From the NCBI GenBank assembly GCA_905233945.1, contig CAJOFY010000001.1:124976-188975 (forward strand): a DNA stretch of 64,000 nucleotides. Reading direction: 5' to 3'. This stretch comes from an uncultured bacterium (GTDB lineage Bacteria; UBP6; UBA1177). Both the position numbers and the translations under genes were made by a program. Positions 29,632 to 39,967 of this stretch are shown piece by piece. Position 1 is the first letter of the stretch; every line of letters starts with the position of its first letter. Under the pieces are notes generated by a model. That model was not told the origin of the DNA. It saw only the letters and a program-made list of their open reading frames with translations, and searched no databases.

Positions 29632-31747
29632 TGCTTCAGCAAATTCCGATATTTCAAAATTATTTTCATTTTTGAGTCAGCCGATTGAGTCGGCGGCAAG
29701 TCTTTCAAAACAGCAGCTTAAAAAAATTTCTGCCGCTCTGGGGGGCAAGGTTTTCGATTTTCTGGTCGGGAATCTGCCTGAAGGTTACGAAACACGCTTT
29801 CTCGTTACAAAATATTCCGATTTCGAAAAAGGTCAGATGGCGACTTTTAAAGCCAGGATCGTCTCTTTGCAACGCGGTTTCGGCAAGATCCCGTCGCATT
29901 TGAAAGTCGATCTTAACGGCTCCCTTGTCACGCTCACTTTTTTCGGAAAGCTCGGCATGATTTACTGCAATCTCTACCATGAAGGCGACGAACTTCTCGT
30001 TTCTGGCGAAGTCAGCCCGAAATCATATGCCGTAAACCTTGTGAATCCCGAGATTTTCCGCTTCGACGAGGAGTGGAAAACACTGCTCAGCGGTTACATT
30101 CCCGTTTACAAAAATGTCGCCGGAGTTTCGCATCTTTTTATGCTGAGAACTGCGAAAAGTCTGGTTGATATCCTTGCCGGACACCGCGGAGAGTGGTTTC
30201 CTGAAAGCATTAAAAAGGAATTCGGTTTTCCCGATTTCGTCGAATCACTGATGAACCTCCACTTTCCGCATCTGAGTTCAAATATTGATGAGCTTAACGA
30301 ATTCAAGACGAAGTGGCATAAAAGAATCGCGTTCGACCAGCTTTTCTTTTTCCAGTTCGGTTCTCAGTTTTCGGCAATCGGAATGCGTGCCGACAAAAAG
30401 CGCAGGATAAAAACTGCATCTGATTTGAGTGTAAGTGTCGAGAAAAACATGGCTTTTGAGCTGACCAAAGCGCAGAAGCGCGTCCTTGGCGAAATACGCG
30501 GCGATTTATCTTCAGTTTATCCGATGAACAGGCTTCTGCAGGGCGATGTCGGAAGCGGAAAAACGGCTGTCATGGTGCTTGCGAGCCTCGATGTTATTTC
30601 TAGCGGCTACAAAAGCGTGATCATGGCTCCTACCGAGATTCTTGCGGCGCAACACTACAAGACAATTTCGCAGATGGTGCCTGAAAATATAAAAATCGAG
30701 CTCTTTTTAGGCGGAGTCACCGGCAAAAAGAAGAAGGCCGAGCGGCTTGAAAACGCGAAAAAGGCCGATTTTCTCATCGGGACGCACGCACTTTTCGAGA
30801 ATCTGGATTTCATGGAGGAAATAGGCCTCATAATTATCGACGAGCAGCACCGTTTCGGCGTTTCGCAGCGGATGAAACTCCAGTCGAAATCGGTTCATCC
30901 CGATGTTCTTGTCGTGAGTGCGACACCGATTCCGAGAACGCTTGCCCTTACGGTTTACGGCTCGACCGAAATCAGCGTCATCGACGAGATGCCGCCAGGA
31001 AGAATTCCGGTCACAACGCGGCTGGTTTCGGCGGAAAACAGATTCAAAGTGTTTGATTTTGTTACTGAAATCATAAAAAACCAGAATAAGAAAGGCTACT
31101 GGGTATGCCCGCTTGTCGAAGAGAGCGACAGCGAAGAAATGAAGTCGGAACTGAAGCATGTCGAAGGTGTTTTTGAAGAGTTTTCGCAGGTTCTTGGCGA
31201 CAGGTCGGCGCTTCTGCACGGCAGAATGAAAGGCGACGAAAAAAGAATAGTTATCGACAGGCTCAAAAACGGCGAAATCAATCTTCTGGTTTCGACAATC
31301 GTCGTCGAAGTGGGAGTCGATGTCCCCGATGCGGTTTTCATGGTTATCGAAAACGCCGAAAGATTCGGTCTTGCACAGCTTCATCAGCTCCGCGGCAGGG
31401 TGGGGCGCGGAAAGGAAAAATCGTTCTGCGCACTTGTTGCGGGAAGCGACATCAGCGAAAAGGCCTGGAACCGTCTCAATTTTCTTTCTAAAACGGAAGA
31501 CGGCTTCAAAATCGCCGAATACGACCTCAAAACACGCGGTCCCGGCGCTTTGACCGGTTTGGAACAGAGCGGCTTCAAGAACGATTCATTCTTTCTGCTT
31601 GCCGTCAGATACGGCGAACTTGTCGAAAGGGCGAGGATTTTCACGCGGACGATTCTTGCATCCGGCGACGAAGAGTATATAAACTTCTGCAACTCGGTTT
31701 TTGAACGTTTTTTTGCGGAAAAATTCAACAGATTCCGCGCAAGTTAG
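29624..31747 (+). CDS. recG: ATP-dependent DNA helicase RecG
   Basis: LLQGDVGSGKTAV, DEQHRFGVSQR, VSATPIPRTLALTVYGSTEISVIDEMPPGR, QLRGRVGRG; overlaps greA stop. Confidence 0.95.
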   Translation: MLNASANSDISKLFSFLSQPIESAASLSKQQLKKISAALGGKVFDFLVGNLPEGYETRFLVTKYSDFEKGQMATFKARIVSLQRGFGKIPSHLKVDLNGSLVTLTFFGKLGMIYCNLYHEGDELLVSGEVSPKSYAVNLVNPEIFRFDEEWKTLLSGYIPVYKNVAGVSHLFMLRTAKSLVDILAGHRGEWFPESIKKEFGFPDFVESLMNLHFPHLSSNIDELNEFKTKWHKRIAFDQLFFFQFGSQFSAIGMRADKKRRIKTASDLSVSVEKNMAFELTKAQKRVLGEIRGDLSSVYPMNRLLQGDVGSGKTAVMVLASLDVISSGYKSVIMAPTEILAAQHYKTISQMVPENIKIELFLGGVTGKKKKAERLENAKKADFLIGTHALFENLDFMEEIGLIIIDEQHRFGVSQRMKLQSKSVHPDVLVVSATPIPRTLALTVYGSTEISVIDEMPPGRIPVTTRLVSAENRFKVFDFVTEIIKNQNKKGYWVCPLVEESDSEEMKSELKHVEGVFEEFSQVLGDRSALLHGRMKGDEKRIVIDRLKNGEINLLVSTIVVEVGVDVPDAVFMVIENAERFGLAQLHQLRGRVGRGKEKSFCALVAGSDISEKAWNRLNFLSKTEDGFKIAEYDLKTRGPGALTGLEQSGFKNDSFFLLAVRYGELVERARIFTRTILASGDEEYINFCNSVFERFFAEKFNRFRAS

Positions 31748-31755
31748 ATTTCACG

Positions 31756-34157
31756 TTAGAATTTCACCCACATCGCAGGACGGATTCCTGAAGGAAGATA
31801 GACCTCGGAATTCGAGCTTGAACCGTCATATTCAATTCTTTGAGCGGAATTATCTTCATAGCCGGGCGAACGCAGCCACCAGTAGGTTGCTCCCGAAGAG
31901 TGCCCTTCACAAAGCGAGTATGTGCTTTTATAGGCACCTTGTTTAACCGCGTAAGGTGTCGGATAGGCTATCCGCTGACATGCGTCACGGAAATAGAGGT
32001 ATGCATCACCTCCGCTCAAAAAGAAAATTTTATCTTTTGTTACTTTCGGCAGCTCATTGCTGGAAACAGAGGCGTTTGTAGTGATCTCGACTTCGGCGAT
32101 CTTCTCTTTTTCTTCGCTGCTGAAGGCCGTCTCGTAAAAATCTCCGGCTTCCGTGCCGTTGAGCCATGCTCTGCTGTCGCTTGTCTCCCAATCATTGGTG
32201 CTGTCCGACTTGTTCCAGTAATGGAGATCCAAAACATACTCGCTGAACAAAAGAGCCGAACCGTCTTTTACTTCCAGAACCTTCCACGAAATCGGCTCTT
32301 TGCCGTTCAACAGGTCACCGTCCTGCTCGTAACTGCCGAAGGTTACAGTGTTTCCTATGACATAGCCGGTTTCGGAGCATTTTCCGGTTCCGGTTTCGCA
32401 GCCTTTGCCGCACTCTGTCCCTTTGTCCCAATAGCCGTCGACGCACTTCCGGCTTTTACCGCCGTCACAGAGATAGATTCCGGACGTGCACTCCGTGCAT
32501 TCGTTCGTTCCGGCAGTGCACTCGCCGCAAAGCCTCTCCTGATTCCAAAAGCCGTTTCTGCATATTTCGCGGATCGAACCGCTGCACCTGTAGGCCTCCT
32601 CCTCGCATTCTGGGCTGTACGGATGACGTAGTCGGAGTTACTGTTGCTGGCGGGCCGGACCTGCCCGAAAATCCCCTCGTAATCTACAATCGCCTGGTAT
32701 GCTTCGTAGTACGTGGCGTCGGCTCCCTGCGAACGCAGCCACCAGTAGGCCGTTCCGGCATTCGCCCTGTCGCACTCGCTGTCAACTAAAAAGAATATTT
32801 TGCCATTTTTATTTTCGACATACTGCGAAGGGAAGAGTACACGGTCGCACTTCCCGACAAGATAGCGTTCGACCTCAGCCTCGCTCAGAAGAAAGACCTT
32901 GTCCTCCGTCAGATTATCCCTCGACTCCGCAGCATTTGCCGTTAAATTCAGCGTAGTCGATACTCTTTTTTTCTCCTCATCGTCAAAAGCGTTGTCGAAG
33001 AATGTTTCATTGAGCCAGGTACGGATTCCGCTGTCACGCCAGATATTCGTATTACTGTCGAAATTACCTATATCCAGCCCTTTTTCGCTCAACAAAAGTG
33101 CCTTTTTGCCCTTTGCGGCGATCACCCTCCAGACAATCGGCTCCTTGCCGTTGTCAGGAACGGCGTCCTGCTCGTATTTTCCGAGCGTAACCAGATTCCC
33201 GTATGAAAATTTCTCCGCGCATTTTCCTGTTTTCGGAACACATCCGTAAACGCCGCACCCGGTTCCGGCATCCCAATTGCCCTTGACACACCTTTGGCTT
33301 ACGCTTCCGTCACACCGGAAAGTGCCGTCCGCACAGTATTCGATCCACATCGCCGGACGCACCGAAATATCGGATCTGCGTGGGTTTTCCAGCTTAATCT
33401 CTCCGTTGCTGTCAACATATTCCGAATAAGAATTATTTCTTTCCGGATAGATCCACCAGGCGCCTGCCGCTCCTGCTTCGCCGCAGCTCTCGCTCACTGT
33501 CATCAAAGCACCGTTCGCGTTTGCGTAGGGAGTCGGATAGACGAGGCGGTCGCACTTTTCACCGAAATATTGCTCGATCTCTGACCGCTTCAAAAGGAAG
33601 ATCTTGTCTGCGACATAGCTGTAATAATTATGCGCCGAGTTTACACTCAAGCTGGTTTTTGTCTCCAGAATTTTCGCCCTCTCGCCGTCACTGAAGGCCT
33701 CCGTGTAGAAGTATTCGTTAAGCCAGCTCTCTATATCGCTCCCCAGCCAGCTTGTGTAATTTTCATCGAATCTGTAGGCGTCCAGACCGTATTCGCTCAG
33801 CAGGAAAGCCCTGAATCTCTCCACTTTGAGGAAGCGCCACTCAATCGGTTCTTTGCCGTTCAAAATGTCTTTGTCCTGCTCATAAGTGCCGAAATAGACC
33901 GGATTCCCGGGCAGAGGCAGCTCGATATCGGTATCGACCGAGTCGTAAAAATCAGGATCCTCAGGATCTCCGCTGTCTGCCGGTCGACTGGAATCATCCG
34001 GATCTCCGCTGTCGGCAGACTCACCGGAATCCGCCGGATCCGGACTCTTGTCATCGTCTGCCGTAACAGTTGAATGAGAATCGAAATTCACCTTGTTCCC
34101 GCACCCTGCTAAAAGCAGAAAAACCAGAAACGCAGCAAAAACAAGCACTTTTTTCAT
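31756..34157 (-). pseudogene. Lipoprotein with three DUF6273-like domains, split by an apparent single-base frameshift (ORFs 32355-34241 and 31756-32310)
   Basis: Third domain (FGSYEQDGDLLNGKEPISWKVLEV) continues in another frame; Cys-rich linker CRNGFWNQERLCGECTAGTNECTECTSGIYLCDGGKSRKCVDGYWDKGTECGKGC readable through the break at ~32610-32650. Confidence 0.7.
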
Positions 34158-34159
34158 AA

Positions 34160-35953
34160 TCACCTCACACATCTGACGAGCATGCTGCCGGGCTTGCTGT
34201 AGTCGATAAAGATTCCGCCTGTGTAGTAATCGACACTCCATCCATAGTACTCTTTACCGACATTGGAGGTGGATGACCAGAAATTGTTTTTCGGCATACC
34301 GGGGAAGTAGGAGTAGGGAGCGGAGGGCGTGTCATAATCCAAAAGCGATGCCAGCTCATCCCTGTTCGGGAGCCTCCAGTCGGAATAGCCGGCGTAATTC
34401 GACGCTTCACAGTATTCAAGCGCCGCCTTCCAGTTTCCATAAGTACGATAGCTCTTCTGCCACATCAAACCGGTCGTCGAGTCGGTAACGACCGCGTCTC
34501 CGAAGATCGTCCGAGTCGTATACGAGGGCTTCGGAAGCTTGTCTCCACGGACGCACATAACATTTAAACCCGATGTTTTAGGTTTGGAATAAAAAACATT
34601 GCCCCAATAAACCATGAAGACGAAAGCGTTGTCTGCGTAACTTGTGACGTATTCTTGGTTAAGCCAGAAATAGGTATCTTCATCCACCGCAGACGTGTCC
34701 GGGAAATAGGCCGGATCAAGAGCCGGGTTGTATCTGCCGGCATCTGAGATTGTGAGAATCTCCTTTGGAGAAGGGAGCCGCCAGTCGGAATAACCGGCGT
34801 AGCTGAGATTGCCGCAGTAGCTAACCGCACCTCCCCAGGAATACGATCCGCTCGGAATATCCTGCTGCCACATAAGCCCGAGGTTGTTGTCTATGACCAC
34901 CTTCTGACCAGAGAGAGTCTTGACCGTAAAGCTTCTGGGCACACAAAAGCCCAGATCCGCATAATAGGCGTCCTGACCGAAATAAACGGCGTCCTGAGAG
35001 GTCGGGCAAGTTATGTCGCAGGAATCGTTGTAGCATTTTTTCTGGTTTGTGCATACGCGGCCGAAGCTATCCTCAATAATGCACCTTCCGGTCAAGCTGC
35101 TGCAGCCGTCACTGCACTCGATTTCCTTGATCGTGCCGCTGCCGTCCTCACACTCCAGACTTTTGCCGCCGCTGCATGTCGCAGCCCCCGGCGTGCAGCT
35201 GTTGCATTCCATCGTCTCCTTGTTGCAGCCGTGTTCGCAATAAGAACCTTCATCCCAATGCCCATCCCTGCAGGTGTAGATTCTGCCGTCGCAATATTTT
35301 TCTCCCTCCGCGCATTCATCCGTCTCAGGCGGTTTGTTGCACGCCGGACACGACTGACCGAAGACGGCAAGCTCGAAACAACGCATATCCTCCTCCAAAT
35401 CGTATGAGGTCCAGCCGTCCAGACATTCACATTTTCCCGTTTTGATGTTGCATTTGCCGTGAGCTTCTATGGAAAAGGCGTCATAGCCCTGAGGACTCGG
35501 GATAAAGAGTCTCGTTCCATCGTAGCAGTAAGTGTCATCGCAGTATTTTACGCAGTCAAGCTCATCAGTTTCAGAAATGTTCGTAAACCCGGGTTTGCAG
35601 TAGCAGCCCGGAGCATTTGTCAATATATCGTAACTGCACTGTTCCCCTTCGGCACAGCGATAATCGGCATGCTCGCAGTCAGGCTTACAGGTACCGTCCG
35701 CCACAAGCGCGTAACCTGCCGGACAGACACCGAGCTCAGCCGGAATTTCGTTGTCTGCATCCAGGGTGTAATCCGGGGCTTCCGGCTCCGGAGAGTCAGG
35801 GAAATCAGAGTCCGGGTAATCCGAATCTAAGTCAGGGTAATCCGAAACATCGGTTTCTTCCGAGGCCGGATTTCCGAGATGCCGGGCACCGCCGCTGCAC
35901 CCGGCAAAAAACAGAAAAACTAAAAACGCAGCAAAAACAAGCACTTTTTTCAT
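34160..35953 (-). CDS. Lipoprotein with Cys-rich EGF-like region and two DUF1566 domains
   Basis: Lipobox LFFAGC; two copies of TGLMWQ(K/D)...YAGYSDWRLP. Confidence 0.85.
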   Translation of the reverse strand: MKKVLVFAAFLVFLFFAGCSGGARHLGNPASEETDVSDYPDLDSDYPDSDFPDSPEPEAPDYTLDADNEIPAELGVCPAGYALVADGTCKPDCEHADYRCAEGEQCSYDILTNAPGCYCKPGFTNISETDELDCVKYCDDTYCYDGTRLFIPSPQGYDAFSIEAHGKCNIKTGKCECLDGWTSYDLEEDMRCFELAVFGQSCPACNKPPETDECAEGEKYCDGRIYTCRDGHWDEGSYCEHGCNKETMECNSCTPGAATCSGGKSLECEDGSGTIKEIECSDGCSSLTGRCIIEDSFGRVCTNQKKCYNDSCDITCPTSQDAVYFGQDAYYADLGFCVPRSFTVKTLSGQKVVIDNNLGLMWQQDIPSGSYSWGGAVSYCGNLSYAGYSDWRLPSPKEILTISDAGRYNPALDPAYFPDTSAVDEDTYFWLNQEYVTSYADNAFVFMVYWGNVFYSKPKTSGLNVMCVRGDKLPKPSYTTRTIFGDAVVTDSTTGLMWQKSYRTYGNWKAALEYCEASNYAGYSDWRLPNRDELASLLDYDTPSAPYSYFPGMPKNNFWSSTSNVGKEYYGWSVDYYTGGIFIDYSKPGSMLVRCVR

Positions 35954-36135
35954 GGATTTCCCCCAAAAAATTTAATCGGAGAATATTCTAGCAGAAAATG
36001 TGATTAAAACAAGAAAATGAAATTTGACTCCTTTGGGTAAACATAATAAATTTTGTTAAGATTGTTTGAAAGTTGAGATCGCCAATGGTCACTATAAATG
36101 GAAAAAGAAATTGTAAAATAAATCAGGAGGTAACA

Positions 36136-36525
36136 ATGCGTGTTTGTCCTGTCTGCGGCTGCGATATGGCCGTTCTTGAGCTTCACGGAACCGAGATCGA
36201 CTACTGTTTTTCGTGCGGCGGAATATGGCTCGATTCGGGAGAACTGGAGGTGCTTATCGGCGATGAAAGGAAGTCTGATGAAATTGTTAAGTTGTTTAAG
36301 GATGTTACATCGACAAGCAAAGAGAAGAAACGCCCGTGTCCGGTTTGCGGAAAGGCGATGAAGAAAGTCGAAGTTAAGCTGGAGAATCCGGTAATCATCG
36401 ACAAGTGCCCGAAAGAACACGGAATCTGGTTTGACAAGGACGAACTTTATAGAATCGTAAACAGAGCCGATGTTTCCGGAAATGATAAAGTTGTAGAATT
36501 TCTGAAGGATATGTTTCAGAAATAG
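36136..36525 (+). CDS. zf-TFIIB-like zinc-ribbon protein
   Basis: CPVCGCDMAVLELHGTEIDYCFSCGGIWLDSGEL and CPVCGKAMKKVEV...DKCPKEHGIWFDKDEL. Confidence 0.85.
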   Translation: MRVCPVCGCDMAVLELHGTEIDYCFSCGGIWLDSGELEVLIGDERKSDEIVKLFKDVTSTSKEKKRPCPVCGKAMKKVEVKLENPVIIDKCPKEHGIWFDKDELYRIVNRADVSGNDKVVEFLKDMFQK

Positions 36526-36602
36526 AGTGACTTATCGTAGTTTTTCTTGAAAAAAATCCATATTTTTTAATAATAATCAGACAAGTTTTTTAGGAGGCTC
36601 CA

Positions 36603-39600
36603 ATGAAACGTATTTTCTGCTTGATTTTGGTTTTTGTTGCGGTTTTCGCTGTTTCGTGCAGCGGCAAGAAGAAAGCGCACGAAGAAAACGGCTATGTAGA
36701 GAAAGTGTCGAAAGAGATTTCAGCCGATGAAGGCGGAACAGTAGAGAGTTCCGACGGAAAGACTTCGGTTGAGATTCCTGCGGGCGCACTGGATGGCGAC
36801 ACAACTATCACTATGACTGTTTACGATGCCGAAGGTTATGCAGGAACTGAAGAACTTGACGTTATCAGCAGAATTGTTGAGTTTGAGCCGAGCGGCATAA
36901 TTTTTAAGAAACCGGTAATAATTTCGATGCCAAGCCTCAAAGATACCGGAAACAGGATAATCTCGGCGGCGGTTTTCCATGAAACAGAGGGAAAATGGAG
37001 TTACAGCGAAACCGGCGCGGCTGTAAAAATAGCAGGACGCACCGAATCGGGCGACCCGATAATGACAAGTGCTTCAGGCGATCCTATCATGCTGAATGCC
37101 TCCGGTGATCCGATAATGACAAGTGCTTCAGGTGATCCTATCATGCTGAGCGCTTCAGGCGATCCTATCATGGTTACGGCTTCAGGCGATCCGATCATGA
37201 ATTCGGCCTCCGGCGATCCGATAATGATGACGACTGGTCACTTCACATCTTATACATTCGTCGTTGTCAAGCAGGAAAAAACAGATGATTCCGATGATTC
37301 CGACACGGCAGATGAAGAAATCGCCGATAATGACGATCCGACACAGCTGAAACCGATGATGATGAACCGATTGACGATACCGACACTTGTGATGAGGATA
37401 TAACGGATGACGATACAACGGTCATCGATGATAATGATGAAATAGAAGATATTGACGAGCTTGACGACACTGAACCGGCTGACAACGATGTTGTTCCGGA
37501 GCCAGAACCCGTTTATTCCAATGTTCCGTGCACGAATATGACGATATGCACAGACGGCAACAAAAGTCAGTTGTATTGCCCGGAAGAAGACGAGCCTTTC
37601 TACGGCCAGGATGCGCAGTATGCGGCGCGAAAAGGGTGTGTTGCGCATCACAGCTACATTGAAATTCCGAATACCGATGAGGAGGAATCTCCTTTTGTCA
37701 AGGACAATGTTACAGGTTTGACCTGGTGGTTTACCGGTTCGGCTGGAAATTTTAACGAAATGAAGAATGGCTGCAGTATCTCTTACGGCGGAATCGACGA
37801 CTGGCGGCTGCCGACCCAGAAAGAACTTCTTACTCTTGCCGATCTCGGAAGGATTCGCGGTGCAATGATAGATCCGCTTTATTTCAGCATAATCTATAAA
37901 GAGTATGAAGTGAACGGAGAATACGCTTATACGCTGAGTGACGGAGGGAATTATATTTATCTCGCGTCACTGGGCGTAATGGTAAACAAAGATGTGTTCG
38001 GCGGCGAAGCCCCGGCAGGATTCCTTATCTGCGTAAGCGGTGACAAATACGGCGAAATAAATCCGGAAAACTACACCGACAACGGCGACGGAACGGTTTT
38101 CGATTCAGTCACAAATCTGTTATGGAAGAAAGATTCTGTTGTCAAGGATACCTGGAAAGAGGCTCTTTCGTATTGCGCAAACCTTGAATTTGCGGGACAT
38201 TCCGACTGGCGGCTTCCAAACAGAAACGAACTTGCAAGCCTTGTTGACTATTCAAAAGCCGAAACGGGAGCGGAAGTGATTTCATCCTTCCCCGGCATGA
38301 CTCCTGATATGTTCTGGACTTCGACTCCGGGAAATGTAGAAAGTGATAACTGGATCGTCGATATGAAGAGCGGAAATGTTTCTCAGATGAACATGGATGA
38401 GCTGGAGGAGAGTCAAACTTTCTCGGTACGCTGCGTAAGGAGCGATCTTGTTGCAAAACCTGAAATTCCCGATTGCGACGAAACAGGCGTCGCGCCCTGC
38501 AGGGATGCGAACGGAACGATCTGGTCTCAGGTGATATATCCCGAAATTTTTGAGGGTTTTGACCAGTCGATATTGTACAAAGGATGTGAGGATACGGAGG
38601 ATGAAGATTGTGAAGTGAAAATAACGATGATCAAATGGTCGGCTCTCGCTGAAATGTGCCGCTATCTGAGCGAAAACGGCTCGAACAAGTGGAGACTTCC
38701 GACAATAGATGAAATCCGCGGAATCATGACGAGCGAAAAGCTTAAAAAAGGCGGCGCATGCGGTTTGACGGACGAATGTTATGAAGTTTCATGCGTAAGC
38801 GGAGAGGCTGAAGAAGCGAATTGTACCACTGAAGGCGCATCGCAGACGGCTTTGTACGATTACGGATTGATTGTCTCCGATGTCTGGCAGTTGGAGCCTG
38901 GCTACATGGGACTGTGGGGGTTCGACTTGAATGCGGGGAGCCTGAAATATCCGGATGAAGGATTCAGTGTTTCCAAACTTGTCCAGCGTTGCGTTCTTGA
39001 TGAAACTCTGAATTATGAGACAACTCCATGGCTTGATTCTGCAACCGGGCTTTTCTGGTCTGATATTTCACCTTATTATATGAAAATAGATGATGCTTCT
39101 GCATATTGCAGCGGCCTTGCCGCAGAAGATACTGATCACAGCTGGAAACTTCCGACAGTAGCGGCACTAAAGACTCTTATCAGAGAGTGCGAAGAAGAAT
39201 ATACATGTAAAGCAGATGCTACCGGAAAATATTCCGTTCTCGGAGATGTCGCATATTTGTGGTCATCGGATTTTGATTTAGAATCTGCTACGCTTATGGA
39301 CTTTAAAGAGGCGTCTTCTTTGATTCTCTATTTTGATGCTGATTACGAAGATTTTTATGCCAAAGTCCGCTGTGTTTCCACTGAACTGGAATGCGGCCCG
39401 GCAGACGAAACTCCATGCACAGACTCGTCAAGTGCTTTAATGTGGTCCGCTATGGCACCTGACCAACTGGATATCGATGCAGCAGTTGCGCATTGTGAAA
39501 ACCTGACCGAAGGAGGTTATGACGACTGGAGACTGCCTGACATCGATGAGCTGAGAACACTTATCGAAGGATGTGACGGGACGGTTACCTACGGTTCTTG

Positions 39601-39832
39601 CAGGATATCTGATCCGGATTATTTGAGCAGTGATTATTGGGATGAGGATGATTGTGCATGCGAAGCAGGTGACAGCGGCTATAGCAAATTCGGAACTGCT
39701 GGAGATGTTATACTCTGGTCGTCTTCAGTCAGGAGTGATCATCCTGATTTCAACTGGTATGTCGATTTCAACTTCGGAGCTGTTGACAGTTCGCTTAACT
39801 CGGGCGGTCTTGATGTCCGCTGCGTGAGATAG
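36603..39832 (+). pseudogene. ZU5-like + SGDPIM-repeat + DUF1566-repeat lipoprotein, split by an apparent single-base frameshift (ORFs 36603-37403 and 37538-39832)
   Basis: Acidic linker continues in another frame: AETDDDEPIDDTDTCDEDITDDDTTVIDDNDEIEDIDELDDTEPADNDVVPEPEPVYSNVPCTN then MTICTDG...; multiple DDWRLPT/SDWRLPN DUF1566 motifs. Confidence 0.75.
37047..37235 (+). repeat. 27-bp tandem repeat, 7 units, encoding SGDPIMxxA
   Basis: Units such as TCAGGCGATCCTATCATGCTGAATGCC; peptide SGDPIMTSA SGDPIMLNA SGDPIMTSA SGDPIMLSA SGDPIMVTA SGDPIMNSA SGDPIMMTT. Confidence 0.95.
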
Positions 39833-39846
39833 CAACGCCGCCTGAA

Positions 39847-39967
39847 ATCGTTCTTGTCGATTAAGTTCGACGCGCCGAGAATAGGATCGTTATTCCGTTA
39901 TAACGTTATAACGACGGCGCGAATCGATAATAACGGTAATAACGATAATGACGATTATAACGATGAA
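39847..39967. repeat. Intergenic dispersed repeat copy A, with CG-phased 8/9-bp tandem units
   Basis: CGTTATAA CGTTATAA CGACGGCGCGAAT CGATAATAA CGGTAATAA CGATAATGA CGATTATAA CGATGAAT; shares blocks with 47675-47775. Confidence 0.8.
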
